A stretch of 64,000 nt of DNA from Acanthopleura granulata (GCA_016165875.1 JABBOT010000016.1:9444946-9508945); one strand, 5' to 3'. Shown: positions 47,901 to 57,930, numbered from the stretch's first letter. Notes: generated by a model from the letters alone, not told the origin. Translations and numbers: made by a program.

Positions 47901-49345
47901 AAATTCAAACAGGCTTTTGCATTCAAAAGAGAATTTTGTAGTTTTTTTTAATGAACAGTGCCTCAGTCATGAGCTCTCTTTTAATTTAATATCGAACTAA
48001 CTATTACTTCAAATTGCGAAAGGATGGATGACATGTTAGTAAGCTTCACAAAAACACGTCAATATCAATAAGCGGAATGGGTTTCACATGACCTACTTCA
48101 TCACCTAACAAGCAGGCCTACGTGACATCAGCTTTGATAGGTCGCCAGCGGCGGTACCTTCGGTACCTTCGAGGAAACGTTACTGTTTAATTACTAATGA
48201 TTTTAATAAAGTATATATTGCCTCAGGGTATCTCTTAAACAGCTTCAGTGACGGAGAATTTACAGCTGAATACCTATCCCCTTTCCCTTATGTTTTCTGC
48301 TTGGGAACACCTTGTTGCCGAAAATTTCTCGTTATTGATTTCGAAAAAATCCATTTGGTTTATGGATAGTATATGAGAGTTGACAAACACTTGGCAAATA
48401 TTTAATGGACCTCAGATTGTTTTGTTTATTACGGAATAAAGCTTCTGTGAATACATCGTCGGACAACTGTTTATTTTTTTGATTGAGAGGAAATGGAAAT
48501 AAAGCCGATAGAATTTTTGCTTCCTTTAGTCAGTGATATTAATTCCAACATATCACACGTCGCCGGTCTAGAAGTAATCAAATTGCAGTGTCGTCACCAC
48601 ATTTAAGAAACAATAACATGAAAACAATGCAAAGGGGCCAGGCCTAGGGGATGACTAATCCACCAGTAGAATCCTGGGCTTCCGGGATAGCTAGTTAACC
48701 AACCGAATCTCGGGCCTCCGGGATAGCTACTCCACCAGTAGAATCCCGAGCCACCGGGATAACTAGCCCACCGGCAGAATCCCGGGCCCCTCACCAGAAG
48801 GATCCTGGTTTATGCAGGAATACAATATAAAGGACTACAGCACAGAGAGTAAAGCCAGAACGGCGCCGGCTATGAGAGATTTGGCACACGTTACCCGTGA
48901 ATAATGAGCGGATCTTAATTTACCAGAGTTAGGGTTTTATTTTAGCTGTTCATGGAAACAGTATCAACTTACACCGACCCTAACACCATAGACAGATGCC
49001 CGGCCCCAAGTGCTCTGTATCAACATCACTTAGCCACCGTGGGCCGATTCCACGAAAACAAATTGAAGTTATGTCAAAATTTGAAATTACATTTTAGACA
49101 CATATTTTTACACCATGTGAGTTAAAATTAAGAGAAATTACATTAAAACAGAGATATCCAAATCTGAACACTTCAGGCCATAAACTGTGTATTATATCAA
49201 GGTTTTAAGTTTTGGCCAAAATCAAAAATGTCTTCCTGGACATCCGCTCCAAGGCTTCATAAACCGTTAACACATAACTTACCTTCAAGGCAGTGTAATG
49301 ACAAGGGGCTCACCAGAAGCAGGGTAACGCAGATAAATAGACGCA
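27631..49345 (-). CDS. DUF885 (PF05960-like) secreted protein, complete 17-exon gene, putative metallopeptidase-like
   Basis: Exons in order: 49345-49282, 43578-43430, 42484-42342, 40863-40728, 39771-39703, 38221-38112, 36135-36051, 35628-35461, 34839-34753, 34009-33915, 32535-32428, 31960-31900, 31226-31119 (or its duplicate 31042-30935), 29834-29770, 29134-29063, 28584-28415, 27767-27631. All phases join; the total is 1827 bp (608 residues), near the ~600 typical of the family. Signal peptide MRLFICVTLLLVSPLSLHC. Family landmarks: PEFATFAGVNRYNDRLD, GVSSFTNGAAFYQAAL, ADGKRPGVFQVNL, LHETVPGHHLQ (residues 415-425), TEGWGLYAEFLGEELG, RAARLVVDTGMHAKGW, YITWPGQACAYKIGEL and a C-terminal FHSVILNAGALP. 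The HE...GHH motif and the Glu of EGW look like metal ligands, so a hydrolase is inferred; the substrate is unknown. It converges on P4HA B. Confidence 0.93.
30690..30830 (-). repeat. Dispersed repeat R3, inverted copy
   Basis: The plus strand reads aactcaggtaaaatgacaag, aggccagatttcaccg, gtgaccatttggcaactgtc and gctgtgctgtagtctttatt, the complement of R3. In DUF885 intron 13. Confidence 0.75.
30935..31042 (-). CDS. DUF885 gene exon 13b, second tandem-duplicated exon
   Basis: 108 bp, phase 0-0, acceptor ttctag, donor gtgaga. It encodes QIYSLKSSLPSYRGLMEDD through FYTAYTE. 30 of 36 residues match exon 13a, and all six differences fall in the first 18 residues. There are no stops, and both splice sites are intact. 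It could be used instead of 13a; inclusion of both would add 36 residues without a frameshift. Confidence 0.85.
31119..31226 (-). CDS. DUF885 gene exon 13a, first of two tandem-duplicated exons
   Basis: 108 bp, phase 0-0, acceptor ttgcag, donor gtgaga. It encodes 36 residues from QIYSLKSALPPYRRTMDTD to FYTAYTE, the segment linking HHLQ to the EGWxLYxE block. A near copy lies 76 bp downstream (exon 13b). Either one gives a continuous reading frame, so they may be mutually exclusive. Confidence 0.9.
31618..31874 (+). repeat. ~115-bp tandem duplication in DUF885 intron 12
   Basis: 31618-31737 and 31768-31874 both start agccatgta(g/t)atgg, contain acaggta(t)ttgatt, and end aaagatcagtctgttgga. 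It lies directly 3' of exon 12 in gene orientation. Confidence 0.8.
31900..31960 (-). CDS. DUF885 gene exon 12, HETVPGHHLQ motif
   Basis: This 61-bp exon encodes NFFGMPALSLHETVPGHHLQ. The HExxPGHHLQ block is the most conserved motif of the DUF885 family. The acceptor is ccacag and the donor gtatgg. It joins exon 11 (which ends in phase 2) through a shared valine codon and ends in phase 0. The metal-binding role is inferred from the family motif. Confidence 0.92.
33510..33640 (-). repeat. Dispersed repeat R3, inverted degenerate copy
   Basis: aaccctaactgaggtaatctgac, then tttgacaatttcccaacaat and acactgtcctcgctgctcct follow the complement of R3, with more divergence than the other copies. Confidence 0.55.
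33661..33857 (-). repeat. tRNA-derived SINE, inverted, internally deleted (DUF885 intron 10)
   Basis: tgattgattgattcatttat tail, then ggaggaaacccacgacaatc, cgcaggttgctggcagacc, gaactcacagcgaccgcatt and head gtgctagcgcgctaa. Confidence 0.85.
35149..35406 (+). repeat. SINE with a second inverted SINE head joined to its 3' end
   Basis: 35149-35357 is a plus-strand SINE from ggggttagcgcaccagcgca to gtgaaatattcttg. Instead of the normal tail it runs into cacctgggtcattgcgctac then actagcac...gaggccc (35358-35406), the inverted head of another copy. Confidence 0.8.
36556..36712 (+). repeat. Minisatellite of tacta-cacacttattacgtcac type (DUF885 intron 6)
   Basis: About seven imperfect ~21-24-bp units of cacttattacgtcacctact. 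Confidence 0.9.
36739..36970 (-). repeat. tRNA-derived SINE, inverted (DUF885 intron 6)
   Basis: catttatttatttagttgac tail; body cgacggcggccagcattatg; head gtgctagggcgctaaaaacc, tcaatcacggaggccccc. Confidence 0.85.
39310..39480 (+). repeat. Dispersed repeat R3, copy with central deletion
   Basis: Carries gtagagagtaagacgagag, gtgatagttggcaaatggtg, acacgtaaccggtttacctc, gggttttactctaaccgttc. In DUF885 intron 5. Confidence 0.75.
40510..40690 (-). repeat. SINE-like repeat with ATTT tail
   Basis: tatttatttatttagcgctg, then aacgccaaaccggcgtaaac, tcactggcaaacttccc and the end gctcagacggccacagtga. A related end is seen at 61940-62105 (gcgcaaacggccacatgag). Different family from the main SINE. Confidence 0.55.
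40885..41865 (+). repeat. ~1-kb complex minisatellite in DUF885 intron 3
   Basis: Units built on aggacaaacagaataactg (about 18-20 bp) in the first half. The second half uses a ~60-bp higher-order unit (cagtataagtcagtgatatt then cacagtaactgcaggacaaa), itself repeated in blocks; the block at 41440-41560 recurs near 41625-41740. Confidence 0.92.
41892..42070 (+). repeat. Dispersed repeat R3, copy
   Basis: Carries agagtaaaaccagagcagcg, acaacagtgtggtatatg, gtctggccacctgtcaattg, acctcggctgcatggggtt. Directly follows the 1-kb minisatellite in DUF885 intron 3. Confidence 0.75.
42683..42945 (+). repeat. Dispersed repeat R2, longer copy
   Basis: Starts with cgtcgaaaccgacattcgta and continues past the gcaagaccagtttcg block into cagtattcaaatcgcgtacc, which is also present in the copy near 57400-57600. 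Lies in DUF885 intron 2. Confidence 0.7.
44947..45185 (-). repeat. SINE-like repeat with (TTTA)n tail, inverted
   Basis: (ttta)n at 44950-44984, then cgccgcaccgaagagtgctc and a tRNA-like B-box region (ccagactcgaactagcg), ending gccctccttggccgtg. In DUF885 intron 1. Confidence 0.65.
45478..45546 (+). repeat. 17-bp x4 tandem repeat (DUF885 intron 1)
   Basis: Four units of cgatttcaagaaaatgt. Confidence 0.9.
46972..47089. repeat. Hairpin with ~32-bp arms in DUF885 intron 1
   Basis: catgaaggaagtggacccc (from 46980) is mirrored as its complement ending at 47081, with two or three mismatches; the arms extend outward through ttttaacc/gcttaaat. Spacer about 54 bp. Possibly a small MITE. Confidence 0.75.
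47326..47992 (+). repeat. ~650-bp dispersed repeat, copy 2 (DUF885 intron 1)
   Basis: Same orientation on the plus strand as 22083-22735, so antisense to its host gene. Contains a ~25-bp insertion relative to copy 1 (around 47745-47770). The sequences are close enough for recent common ancestry of an unknown element. Confidence 0.9.
48652..48790 (+). repeat. 36-bp x4 minisatellite (DUF885 intron 1)
   Basis: Four imperfect units of ccaccagtagaatcccgggc then ctccgggatagctag. It encodes a 12-residue repeat on the minus strand by chance of length. Confidence 0.9.
48829..48990 (+). repeat. Dispersed repeat R3, copy
   Basis: Carries ggactacagcacagagagta, aagccagaacggcg, gggttttattttagctgttc. In DUF885 intron 1, just after a 36-bp minisatellite. 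Confidence 0.75.
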
Positions 49346-49356
49346 TTCTTCCTGAA
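49282..49356 (-). promoter_or_regulatory. DUF885 gene first coding exon with a splice acceptor just before the ATG
   Basis: The coding exon is 49345-49282. Immediately 5' of the ATG the minus strand reads a pyrimidine tract ending in ttctttcag, then gaag, then ATG. So the start codon sits four bases after a good acceptor. A separate non-coding 5' exon is therefore expected upstream (above 49360); it was not identified. Confidence 0.6.
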
Positions 49357-51014
49357 AGAAAGAAATTAAACAAATAAAATGTCATCTGAAATTTTTACTA
49401 TTTCCATGGTCATATCAAATTAATCGCATACATCCTGTATGTGTCATACTTAGTGTAGCGAAAATCTTTGCTACAAACAGATAGCGGTATGTTTAAATGA
49501 CTCTTCCCACAAAGGTACTTCTTCCCGTCGGGTAACAAGTTTGAACTTTGAACAAATTTTCCCACATGCTATTGGAAGCAAAGTTGAAGCTTTCTTCATG
49601 CTTTGCTCATTCATACAGGGGTTAGTCTTAGATTTCAACCTTATGCCAGAGGGTGAAGTCGATGCCTGTCTGGCCTGAAGGTTGGAAATTTTTTTTTACA
49701 AAAGCAAGCGTTCTGTCCACAATACACACGTAGAAAGAATACCTACAGAGATTATCACAAAGACAGCGTCACTGAAATATGAAAGCCAATGCCTTCACAA
49801 GAAACCGTCTTTCTTGTTTGTTCTCTAAAGTTATCTTTGAACTAGACGCCCCTAGCCAAACGTCGCGAGAGCGATACCAAATGCCAGGTTGATATGATAA
49901 GACAGTTTATCTATATGAACTCGGAGATCACTTCCCCGTCCATAACCCGCTCGTCTCAATATAACTTATTGAGAGCCTGTCTCGCCTGATGAAAGGACCA
50001 TTTGCAACTGGATGAGAAACCGTCCCTCGACGGTGCAGTTGTGAGGTGTAATCTAACGTACAATTATTGTATAACATCGGTGTGAAAACTAGAGTGATTT
50101 GCTTCATACAGTCTGAAAGTAGGATTAAAAGCAGATTTTGCTATTTGAAGACGTTTCACTGAAGGACTTTCATTCATAATAAAAATATGACAGGTATCTA
50201 GTTGGATAGTTGTAAATTATTCCAACGTATCGTGTTGGTTCACGCAGTCATATCTTTGTAAATCGAAAAATGTCAAATACTTTCTCGTGTCACTGAAACG
50301 GTATATTCAGCATAATAGTTCCTTGCTTTCAACTTGTTGCTCCCCGGGATCCAGAGGTATCTCACGCGGCTAACAATCCAGTTACCACGTGAATTAAAGG
50401 GGCCGTATCATGTCATTGTTTACTAACCTTTTTAGTAACATTGATTAAACAATGCAAGAAAGAAGTCTTGTTTGTTTATATTTTGCAAAACTCTGTGTAA
50501 ATTTAAAAACATGATAAATATGCATAAATATATACATATACTTTCAAAGGAAAGTACAATGCAGCCAAAAGTGTGTACGTCGTGTCCTTGTCAGAGCCAT
50601 CCGTGGTGCCACGTGTTCGGGAACACGAGCCTACATGTGTTTATCAGTTTATCAAGCATGTTGTACTTTCTGTTCGTCATACAGTTATTTTGTTCAACCA
50701 AATTTCTTTAAAATCCTACTTAAAGATACGATGGAAAGAGATATTAGCCGATGTATTTTGAAAAAAGAAACAGTTTAGGCTCAGAATTAATTAGAAATAT
50801 TTTTAGTTGGCCTATTTCATCGGCTGGATGTGTTATTTAAGATTTTTAACCACACACCACGGAAACCTGGAGATCTGTCACTGTCAGCAAGATGGAAATC
50901 GGCCTTAGCAACAGGAGGACCACTTCCCATACAGTTACAAGGTGCCCTTTGCGCCAAGGCTGTGCAGTCTGTTGCTCGTCCTCACCTTTGTGGTAGGGAT
51001 TTGTGCGCAAGCCG

Positions 51015-51100
51015 CTAACGTAGCACTCATGTATTACAAGAGAATAATATTCAATTCGGCCTGGGTCCCGTAGCCACTGTGCAGGAAAGGCTACCCCTTT
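51015..51100 (-). repeat. Short homologous segment, copy 1 (pair with 63148-63234)
   Basis: The minus strand reads ttcctgcacagtggctacgg ... cccaggccgaattgaatatt ... cttgtaatac. It matches the segment at 63148-63234 on the same strand at most positions. The encoded text (RDPGRIEYYSLVIHECYV) is open here but interrupted soon after. Possibly an exon-derived duplicate or part of a dispersed repeat. Confidence 0.5.
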
Positions 51101-51407
51101 CACTTGTTATTTATTTGCCGAATGCCACACTTAAGACAGAACGCCTTATTCGACGAAGGCAAGCTACCTCCAATAAGCTTTATGTAACGCTACCTTAATT
51201 CTCGTAACACACAAAATCCTAACGGACAAAGTCCAGTGACTTTCACCCAGATTGTTTAGAGATCAACCCTGGAAGTTTTTATGTGCAATGTTGGATCGAC
51301 CTTTTCAGGGATAAAACCATGCACGGTATAATGAGATAGCACGAATGTAAACAAGCTAAAATTACCACATGCTGTATGCTTTGCACATTTCCGTAAATAG
51401 TGAACCT

Positions 51408-51525
51408 GAGGGCATCGGCTGCGGATGATCGTGAATTTCCTCCCACCATAACGCCGGCCGCCATCGCGTAAGTGAAATATTATTGAGTACGGCTTAAAAC
51501 ACCCATCAAATAAATAAATATACCC
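51408..51525 (+). repeat. SINE 3' fragment
   Basis: gcatcggctgcggatgatcg, tttcctcccaccataacgcc, acggcttaaaacacccatca and (aaat)n tail. Confidence 0.8.
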
Positions 51526-52021
51526 CAAGGCTTTAAATAGCTCACCCTTAGAGTTTATTACTTGGGAGACCTTCAGGCATGTGACTTCCTTCATGCTCCA
51601 ATGAAAGAAGTTCTACCTCTGTTCTCTGAGGCCATGGTGGTCAACACCCGCAGCGTCCAACCTGTTACACGAGAACATCATAAATGCTATAAATGAAGAG
51701 TGAAGGTAGTGAAGTCTTGAGCGTTAATTAGTGCAAGATGACGGCAGAGAACTTCACAGTGGTCAGTGAGTGAAACGCAGGGGACTGGTGGAAGAAAGCG
51801 ATAGAAATAGGAAGGAAAGCGTTACACCAAGCACAAAAATAAATTAAGATGTATTGACAATTACTAACAATTAAAAAGGAATGCTATGATGAAGAGTACC
51901 TAAAAGACCCAGCCAGCTAGTAACGGAATCATCACTGATGAAATAAAGAACAAAAATTTTAAAATTAAACCCACCAAACAAAGCAAGCAAAGGTCTCCCG
52001 TTGAGCTTGTAAAGAAAAGGC

Positions 52022-52445
52022 TTGTTTTATGCAATCTACCATATTAATACCAATGCTCTTCCAGCAGTCAAGCGAGTTTTGAATGACCCTGCCGTACAAG
52101 TTGCTGACCTTCAGGGAAAATATGTTATAGTTCCAGTGGACAAAGCTCCGAATAATATTATCTTTATCTGCGAGAATTATTACTATCTAGTTCTTGTTGA
52201 GGAGTTGAACACGGCTACGACAATTGCCGCTTCATCAACGTGTTCTATTACCACATTAACTATGAAGGAATTATTTAAAAAAAAACCATCAGGGTTTTCT
52301 CGAAGAAAGGTAAATATTTGTGCCTGATATACTGCCACTCTGCTGGATGCCCAAAATGCACAAATGCCCATACAATGCTCGCTTTGTAGCGGGGACTAGA
52401 GTCTGTACCACAAAACTTGTAAGTACCCTCTTATGGAAATGAAAG
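52022..52445 (+). mobile_element. Penelope-like reverse transcriptase fragment, frameshifted
   Basis: One frame reads ALPAVKRVLNDPAVQ ... KYVIVPVDKAPNNIIFICEN and VLVEEL (52050-52210). After a shift near 52310 another frame reads VPDILPLCWMPKMHKCPYNA, RFVAGTRVCTTKL and VSTLL. These are fingers/palm landmarks of Penelope-like reverse transcriptases. No GIY-YIG domain follows nearby. It is a decayed fragment. Confidence 0.8.
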
Positions 52446-53564
52446 AGGGTACATACCTATTAAAACATCCCGATTCAAAGCCACAGCGTGACCTCATTGG
52501 TGTATCTATATAAGACTTATTGGTTGAAGTAAGGAAAAAAAGGAATCAAAAAGCGCTTCACGCATGTCAACCCGAGTGTATACTTAAATTTTGTTATGGC
52601 TTTCTTGAAGTCCGATATCTGCAAATTTACATTCGACCATATTTTCGTTCATGCTATTCAGCCTGCCCAAAGCAGTCCTTATCAAATAGTCCTTATCAAA
52701 TAGCGATGATGCAAAACATATGTAAAATCATTAGTAATACACATAGACCTGATTATGTGCCATAGAGACAATGGCATGGACTAAAACGTTTAGTTCTCTT
52801 TTTTTCACTTTTGCATATAGATGTCCTAATTATTAGCTGCAGTCACAGCACAACTTATTGAGAAACACATTTTTATTACATGCTTGCAATTTATAACCTA
52901 GAATTGTACACGTTCTGGATATTGATTACTTTTACGCTCTTTTACAGACCATTCCCGAGTAATGCTCATGTGTCCATCTAGGACATACCACATATCGTGT
53001 TCTCTACAATGCGCTAGTTTATATCTGTCCATTTAATTGACAACGGATGTGAGAGACATACGAAAGACTTGCTTTTTGACATACTTTGAGTGATAAAGCG
53101 GACAATTTGAAAAGTTCTGCTTGTATGTTCTAGTTCGTGCTGTTGTCTTTATATTAGAAAATAAGACAGAATTAAAACGAATTTAATGAATGTATGTACT
53201 TATTAATATATTTAGAGTATCTTATCTATTCTGGTAATTATTTTGTTGGGTTGGATGTTTCTAACCTTACTTTATTGACATACGTGAATTAGTATGGGGG
53301 ACAAGTTCTTGCATCTTACACCCCTTCTCCCTACAGGGAATATACACATATTTTGTACGTTTTTAATCCGAATGTTTTACAGGAGTAAAACAATATATTA
53401 TTAACAGCAAAAGATATCAAAGTAAACAGTGAGTTGTGTTAGATATGCAAATGACTTACATAACTTTTGACACAACACAAAGAGAAGAAAAAAAAGGGAA
53501 AAAAAACTGTACTCTCAGAGAGCGAAAAAGTATTTTAATATAACTTTGCCAGTCATCTGCAGGT

Positions 53565-56410
53565 CACTAAAGAGTAAATCTTTTGGTTTCATTTATGCCC
53601 ACAGGTGCAAAAACAGTTTTAGATAAAGTAGGATCGTTGTCTTTCGTCCAAACCAATTCTTGGGATTTTAAATCATTAGGAAATGTTTTCACCATCCTGG
53701 TTCTGCTTATGTTATACAACGGGCATTGAAAGAAAAACTGATCTACATCCTCTGACAGATGTTCACACAGACAACTTGGGTCGGTTGTGAACTGACCTAT
53801 GTCCTCTGACAGACGTTCACACGGACAACTTAGGTCGGTTGTGAATTGATCTATGTCCTCTGACAGACGTTCACAGAGACAACTTGGGTCGGTTGTGAAC
53901 TGATCTACGTTTTCTGAGAGATGCTCACAGAGACAACTTGGGTCGGTTGTGAGATGCCGTTGGACAAGACTACATTTATGCCTCATTAGAGTAAGAATTA
54001 TGCTTCCTTTTCGACTTCCAGTAAATTGCCTTGGTTTAGTTATTCACCTTGATATAGAGTGAATAAAAATTCCCATATTAGTCTTATTCCTAACATCTAA
54101 TTCAAGGTTATTCCATTCTCGTATCACTGAGAGGAAAACGAATTTAAAATACATTTAATCTTGTCCTAAACATAACGTAAGCTCCATTGTTCTTTAAGTT
54201 ATAAGGTGTTGTGTCATAAACTACTGGTGTTAAGAGACTCTGTCGATAGAACGGGGCTTCACCATCATTTAATCGGTACATAGGTTTTAGTTTTACTAAT
54301 TTCTTTCTATTCTCTAAAGTTTCCCCACCCAGTCTCAAGATATACAGAATTTCCGCTGTAGTTAAAAGGAAGACCTGTTACGATGCGTGCTGCAGTAAGC
54401 TGTAACTGTTCCAGGTTCCGATTCAGTGACAGTACAACCGTCTCTAACATCTGATCCATACTGTCGTATGAATCTGATAAAAGATAAATATATCTGTTCG
54501 AGGGCTTTTGTACCAAGTTGGATGCTTATATGCTGTGTATACAACTTTACATATTTTAGCGATATGGGCGCCCCATTTACAGTTGCTTTACAACGTTTTT
54601 CCAAGATGACGACGTTTAAAGGAAGGTTCAATCAAAGCCTCACCAAACACAATTTGTAATTCTGGTCGAATCCTTAGACCGATGAATAGCATTACAACTT
54701 TTTTAAGGGCGTTGAGATTGAATAGGCAATAGCTGTATTAAATCAGTACTAATAATGACTTGTGTACCTTCATTAACAGAAGAGGAATATTGCAAAGAAG
54801 GATCATCAGCAAAGAGTCGAATGATACTTTGGATATTTGTGGCTATATCATTGATATATATCAAGGATAGTAACAGACCAAGTACTGACCATTGTGGTAC
54901 ACCAGCGAGACAGATTTAGAAACTGATGAAGATCTAACTATCAGAACTTGCTGATCACGGTTGCTTAGATAATTATGAAACCAGCGAAGAGCATCGCCCT
55001 CTACACCATATACCTGTAGCTTAAATAGGGAGCCTTTGTGTCAGATTGTATCAAAAGCCTTGGAAATATCGCAGAAAACTACACAAGCATTTTCCCCTAT
55101 ATTATGTTATGGTAGAATACAATAAGCTTCAATACGATCGAGTGCCCTGGAAGAAATCCTGCTTGATATTTATAGAAAATGTTGTTAAGGTAAAAATGGC
55201 TATACACATAGCCCAAAGACCTGTAGTTGACAGATGTGGGTCACATGTTTTATAAAAAACGATAACATTTGCGCTTTTCCACTTTCTGGGAAATTGCTTA
55301 CTCACTGAAAAGATATTTTAGAGGTTTACATGTAATATTTGAAGTGGCTTTGATCATTGGATGACTGTCAAGTCATTACCGACTGCTTTGTTGATTTCCA
55401 ACGCAGATATTATATCAATTATTTCCTCTCAAAAAATTATATTTCAAGTTTTTCCTCGCATATATACTTTGAAAAATAGAAACTATCGAGTCCTTTATTT
55501 GGGATACAGACACAAAGTAGTCATTTAGTACATTTGCTTCTTCGATATCCGAATATATTAATTCGGGCGTACTGTTTACGTTTTGCTTAATAAGTGGAGG
55601 AATATCTGTTTATTTATTGTTGTCCATGAGCTTATTAAGATTTTTCCATTAAAATTAAAAAACATATACTTTGTTGGGGCAGATTTTCTACATTACTATA
55701 ATAGGCGGTCTGTGCATGCTGTTACATATTATTGACTTCATTTCGACACTGTTTACATTTTGTCCAGTCATCGGGTCGCATCGTTCTTTTAGCCGTCTTT
55801 TTTAATCGGCCGCGTTTTCTCAATTCTTTTCGTAATTCTGAATCAAACCAGGGTTTATCATTAGGACCTACGGTTACTGTCTTATGTGGTATACATTCTT
55901 TGGCTGCTTCAGTGATTAGTCCTCTGAATATGTTTTCTGCTTCGTCAACCTCAGAACAATTGTCTTTTTATTCTTGCCAATTAAATGTCAACAAAAGACG
56001 ACTGAGTTTGTCAAAATCTACAGCCTTGTACATCCAAACCTCACTGTGGTACGATTGGGAGACGTTAACATATATAGCGAACTCGACATACGGAGCTCTG
56101 TGGTCACTCACCTCCCTGTCCACTCTAATAACACCACAGACAAGCACAGTTAAATCCCCACAGATTGCAGTTCGATCAAGAAGAGTGCTAGAACTGTCAG
56201 TGACCCGTGTTGATTCGGTACTGCTAGGATTATAGTTTTACCTAGTTCCGTTTTCCAACATATTTTCGTAGGATTTACAAGTTGTGCATGGACTCCTGGG
56301 AGTTATATGAGACGTGTTGAGAAGAATTTCTTTTTGTCCTATCTGTATCTTCGCCCACATTGTTTCAAGATTGTTTACATCTGATTCCAATTCCGGTTGA
56401 CTTTAAATTT
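53565..56410 (-). mobile_element. Degenerate non-LTR retrotransposon (LINE), endonuclease to ORF2 C-terminus
   Basis: Read on the minus strand in broken frames. The endonuclease tail has SDHRAPYVEF (near 56100); then PWFDSELRKELRKRGR (near 55840); the RT fingers have VVFCDISKAFDTI followed by a stop where Trp is usual (near 55060); the RT core has GVPQWSVLGLLLSLIYINDIA (near 54880) and IRLFADD (near 54815). The C-terminal part has LSFIRFIRQYGSDV, LEQLQLTAARIVTGLP, ETGWGNFRENRKKL and FFFQCPLYN. This resembles jockey/CR1-type ORF2 proteins. Frameshifts and stops show it is dead. The exact ends were not found. Confidence 0.85.
53738..53953 (-). repeat. In-frame 54-bp x4 tandem array inside the LINE ORF2 C-terminus
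   Basis: Four 54-bp units begin at 53738, 53792, 53846 and 53900. On the minus strand each encodes 18 residues of the form TTDPSCLCEHLSENVDQF, directly before FFFQCPLYN. All four units stay in frame and keep both cysteines. In related elements this C.C ... HFFF.CP segment normally occurs once. Confidence 0.9.
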
Positions 56411-57177
56411 CTTACAAGGCACTCCCAGTAAATGGCTTAAAAAATCGAGCAGTATACACTTGAGAAATTACAACTGATTACATGAACCTGATGACTTGGC
56501 TTGAAAGACACCAACTGATATTCTGTAGGACATAACATCATCACCCATTGTCTAAGTAGTGCTGACAACAAAATAATGGATATGACGTCTGAGTAAATAA
56601 AAAAGGGAAGTTGCTCTGACTTAATACACACAAAAAGTATATATTAGAAAAAATATCAAAACTAAGCTTAAAAATACAATCACTGTTTTTGGTTCCTTTA
56701 GTAATGTAATTGTAATGCAAGATATACTTGGACCCTTGAATGTTAGTTAACTGTACAACACTTGCTGTAAATGTTGCCCTATCCTAGAATATTCTGCCGC
56801 GCTAGATGCTAAAGAGCATTCATACGAGAAAGTGATAAGCATTTTAAACAATATTGAGGAAATGCCGATAAAGATGCTTGTCTTTTAGCTAATCTTATAT
56901 TCCTATACCTATATATTATATATACATAATTTGCACGGAATTTATGAATGGTTACATATCTAGTATGTCATATATTATAAAGATATATAAAAAAAATTAT
57001 AATATATATTATTATATATTATAAAGAAAACGGAAAAGAAGTAAACGGTCAACGGCAATTCTAATGTGTCTCTGTTTATGGTTGTGCTCATTGTGATAGT
57101 TTGTCATTTGAAATCAAGTCTGGAATATCGGCAGGGAAGTCAATCCTTCGGACTGGTCTCTGTTCAGAACATATGCA

Positions 57178-57373
57178 ACATATTTTCCCATCTCTGGACA
57201 GAAACCGGGAGAAACCCATGACCATCCACAGGATGCTGGCGGACCTTCTCCCGTACGGCCAGAGAGGAAGCCATCATTAGCTGAACTTGAACTCATAGCG
57301 ATCGCATTGGTGAGATGCTCCTAGGAGTCATTGTAGTGGGCTGGCACGCTAACCACTAGACCACGGAGGGCCC
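57178..57373 (-). repeat. tRNA-derived SINE, inverted, tail missing
   Basis: accgggagaaacccatgacc, ggccagagaggaagccatca, gaactcatagcgatcgcatt, then head gctggcacgctaaccactag, accacggagggcccc. Confidence 0.8.
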
Positions 57374-57396
57374 CAAATGAAGCATCAACCATCAAC

Positions 57397-57600
57397 CATT
57401 ATGGACATTCCAGGTCAATAATCTCAAGACAACGAGCAACACATCCCAAGAAGCTAAAAAGTATGTAAAGTAAGCTTAGACGTAGTTTCGTAAAGAGAAA
57501 CACGCAGCAGTTTTCTGAACAGTTCTGGGAATATGGTGTTAATGTCCTCCAAAGGATTGCAGAAGTAATCAGTATTCAAATCGTGGACCATGTTAATTTG
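57397..57600 (+). repeat. Dispersed repeat R2, degenerate copy
   Basis: Shares gacattccaggtcaataatc, agtttcgtaaagagaaacac and gtattcaaatcgtggaccat with 42720-42940. Directly follows a SINE. Confidence 0.6.
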
Positions 57601-57930
57601 TAAATGGTAAGCATATAATGTGTATCTAGCTTGCAGTTGTTCACATTTTCAACTTGTGGATTTCATTCAGCACAATGTATATAAAACCATTAGCCTCAGA
57701 TAAAATCTCACCAAAATGACAGTTCTATTTGTTAAACCTGTACGGACTGAAACAGCGTTTTGCCAACTGAAACAACATCATAACATTTATGATCCTCCCA
57801 ATAATAGCCGCATTATTTACAAGTCAATGTCCATATACGTACATGTTACGACATTGCGCGACATTGAGCACTGGGTGAAGCCAGAAAAGTCAGTGAATCA
57901 AATTTATGGACATAAACGACAACATGTGGC

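Larger units (their letters stand above)
43579..49281 (-). other. Intron 1 of the DUF885 gene (5.7 kb), contents
   Basis: Contains a SINE-like repeat, a 17-bp and a 36-bp minisatellite, a hairpin, one copy of the 650-bp repeat and one R3 copy. No coding exon was recognised. Confidence 0.65.

Noticed and set aside
55732..56235. 167-residue plus-strand open frame
   Set aside because: Antisense shadow of the LINE; the minus strand there carries the SDH and PWFDSELRK motifs.
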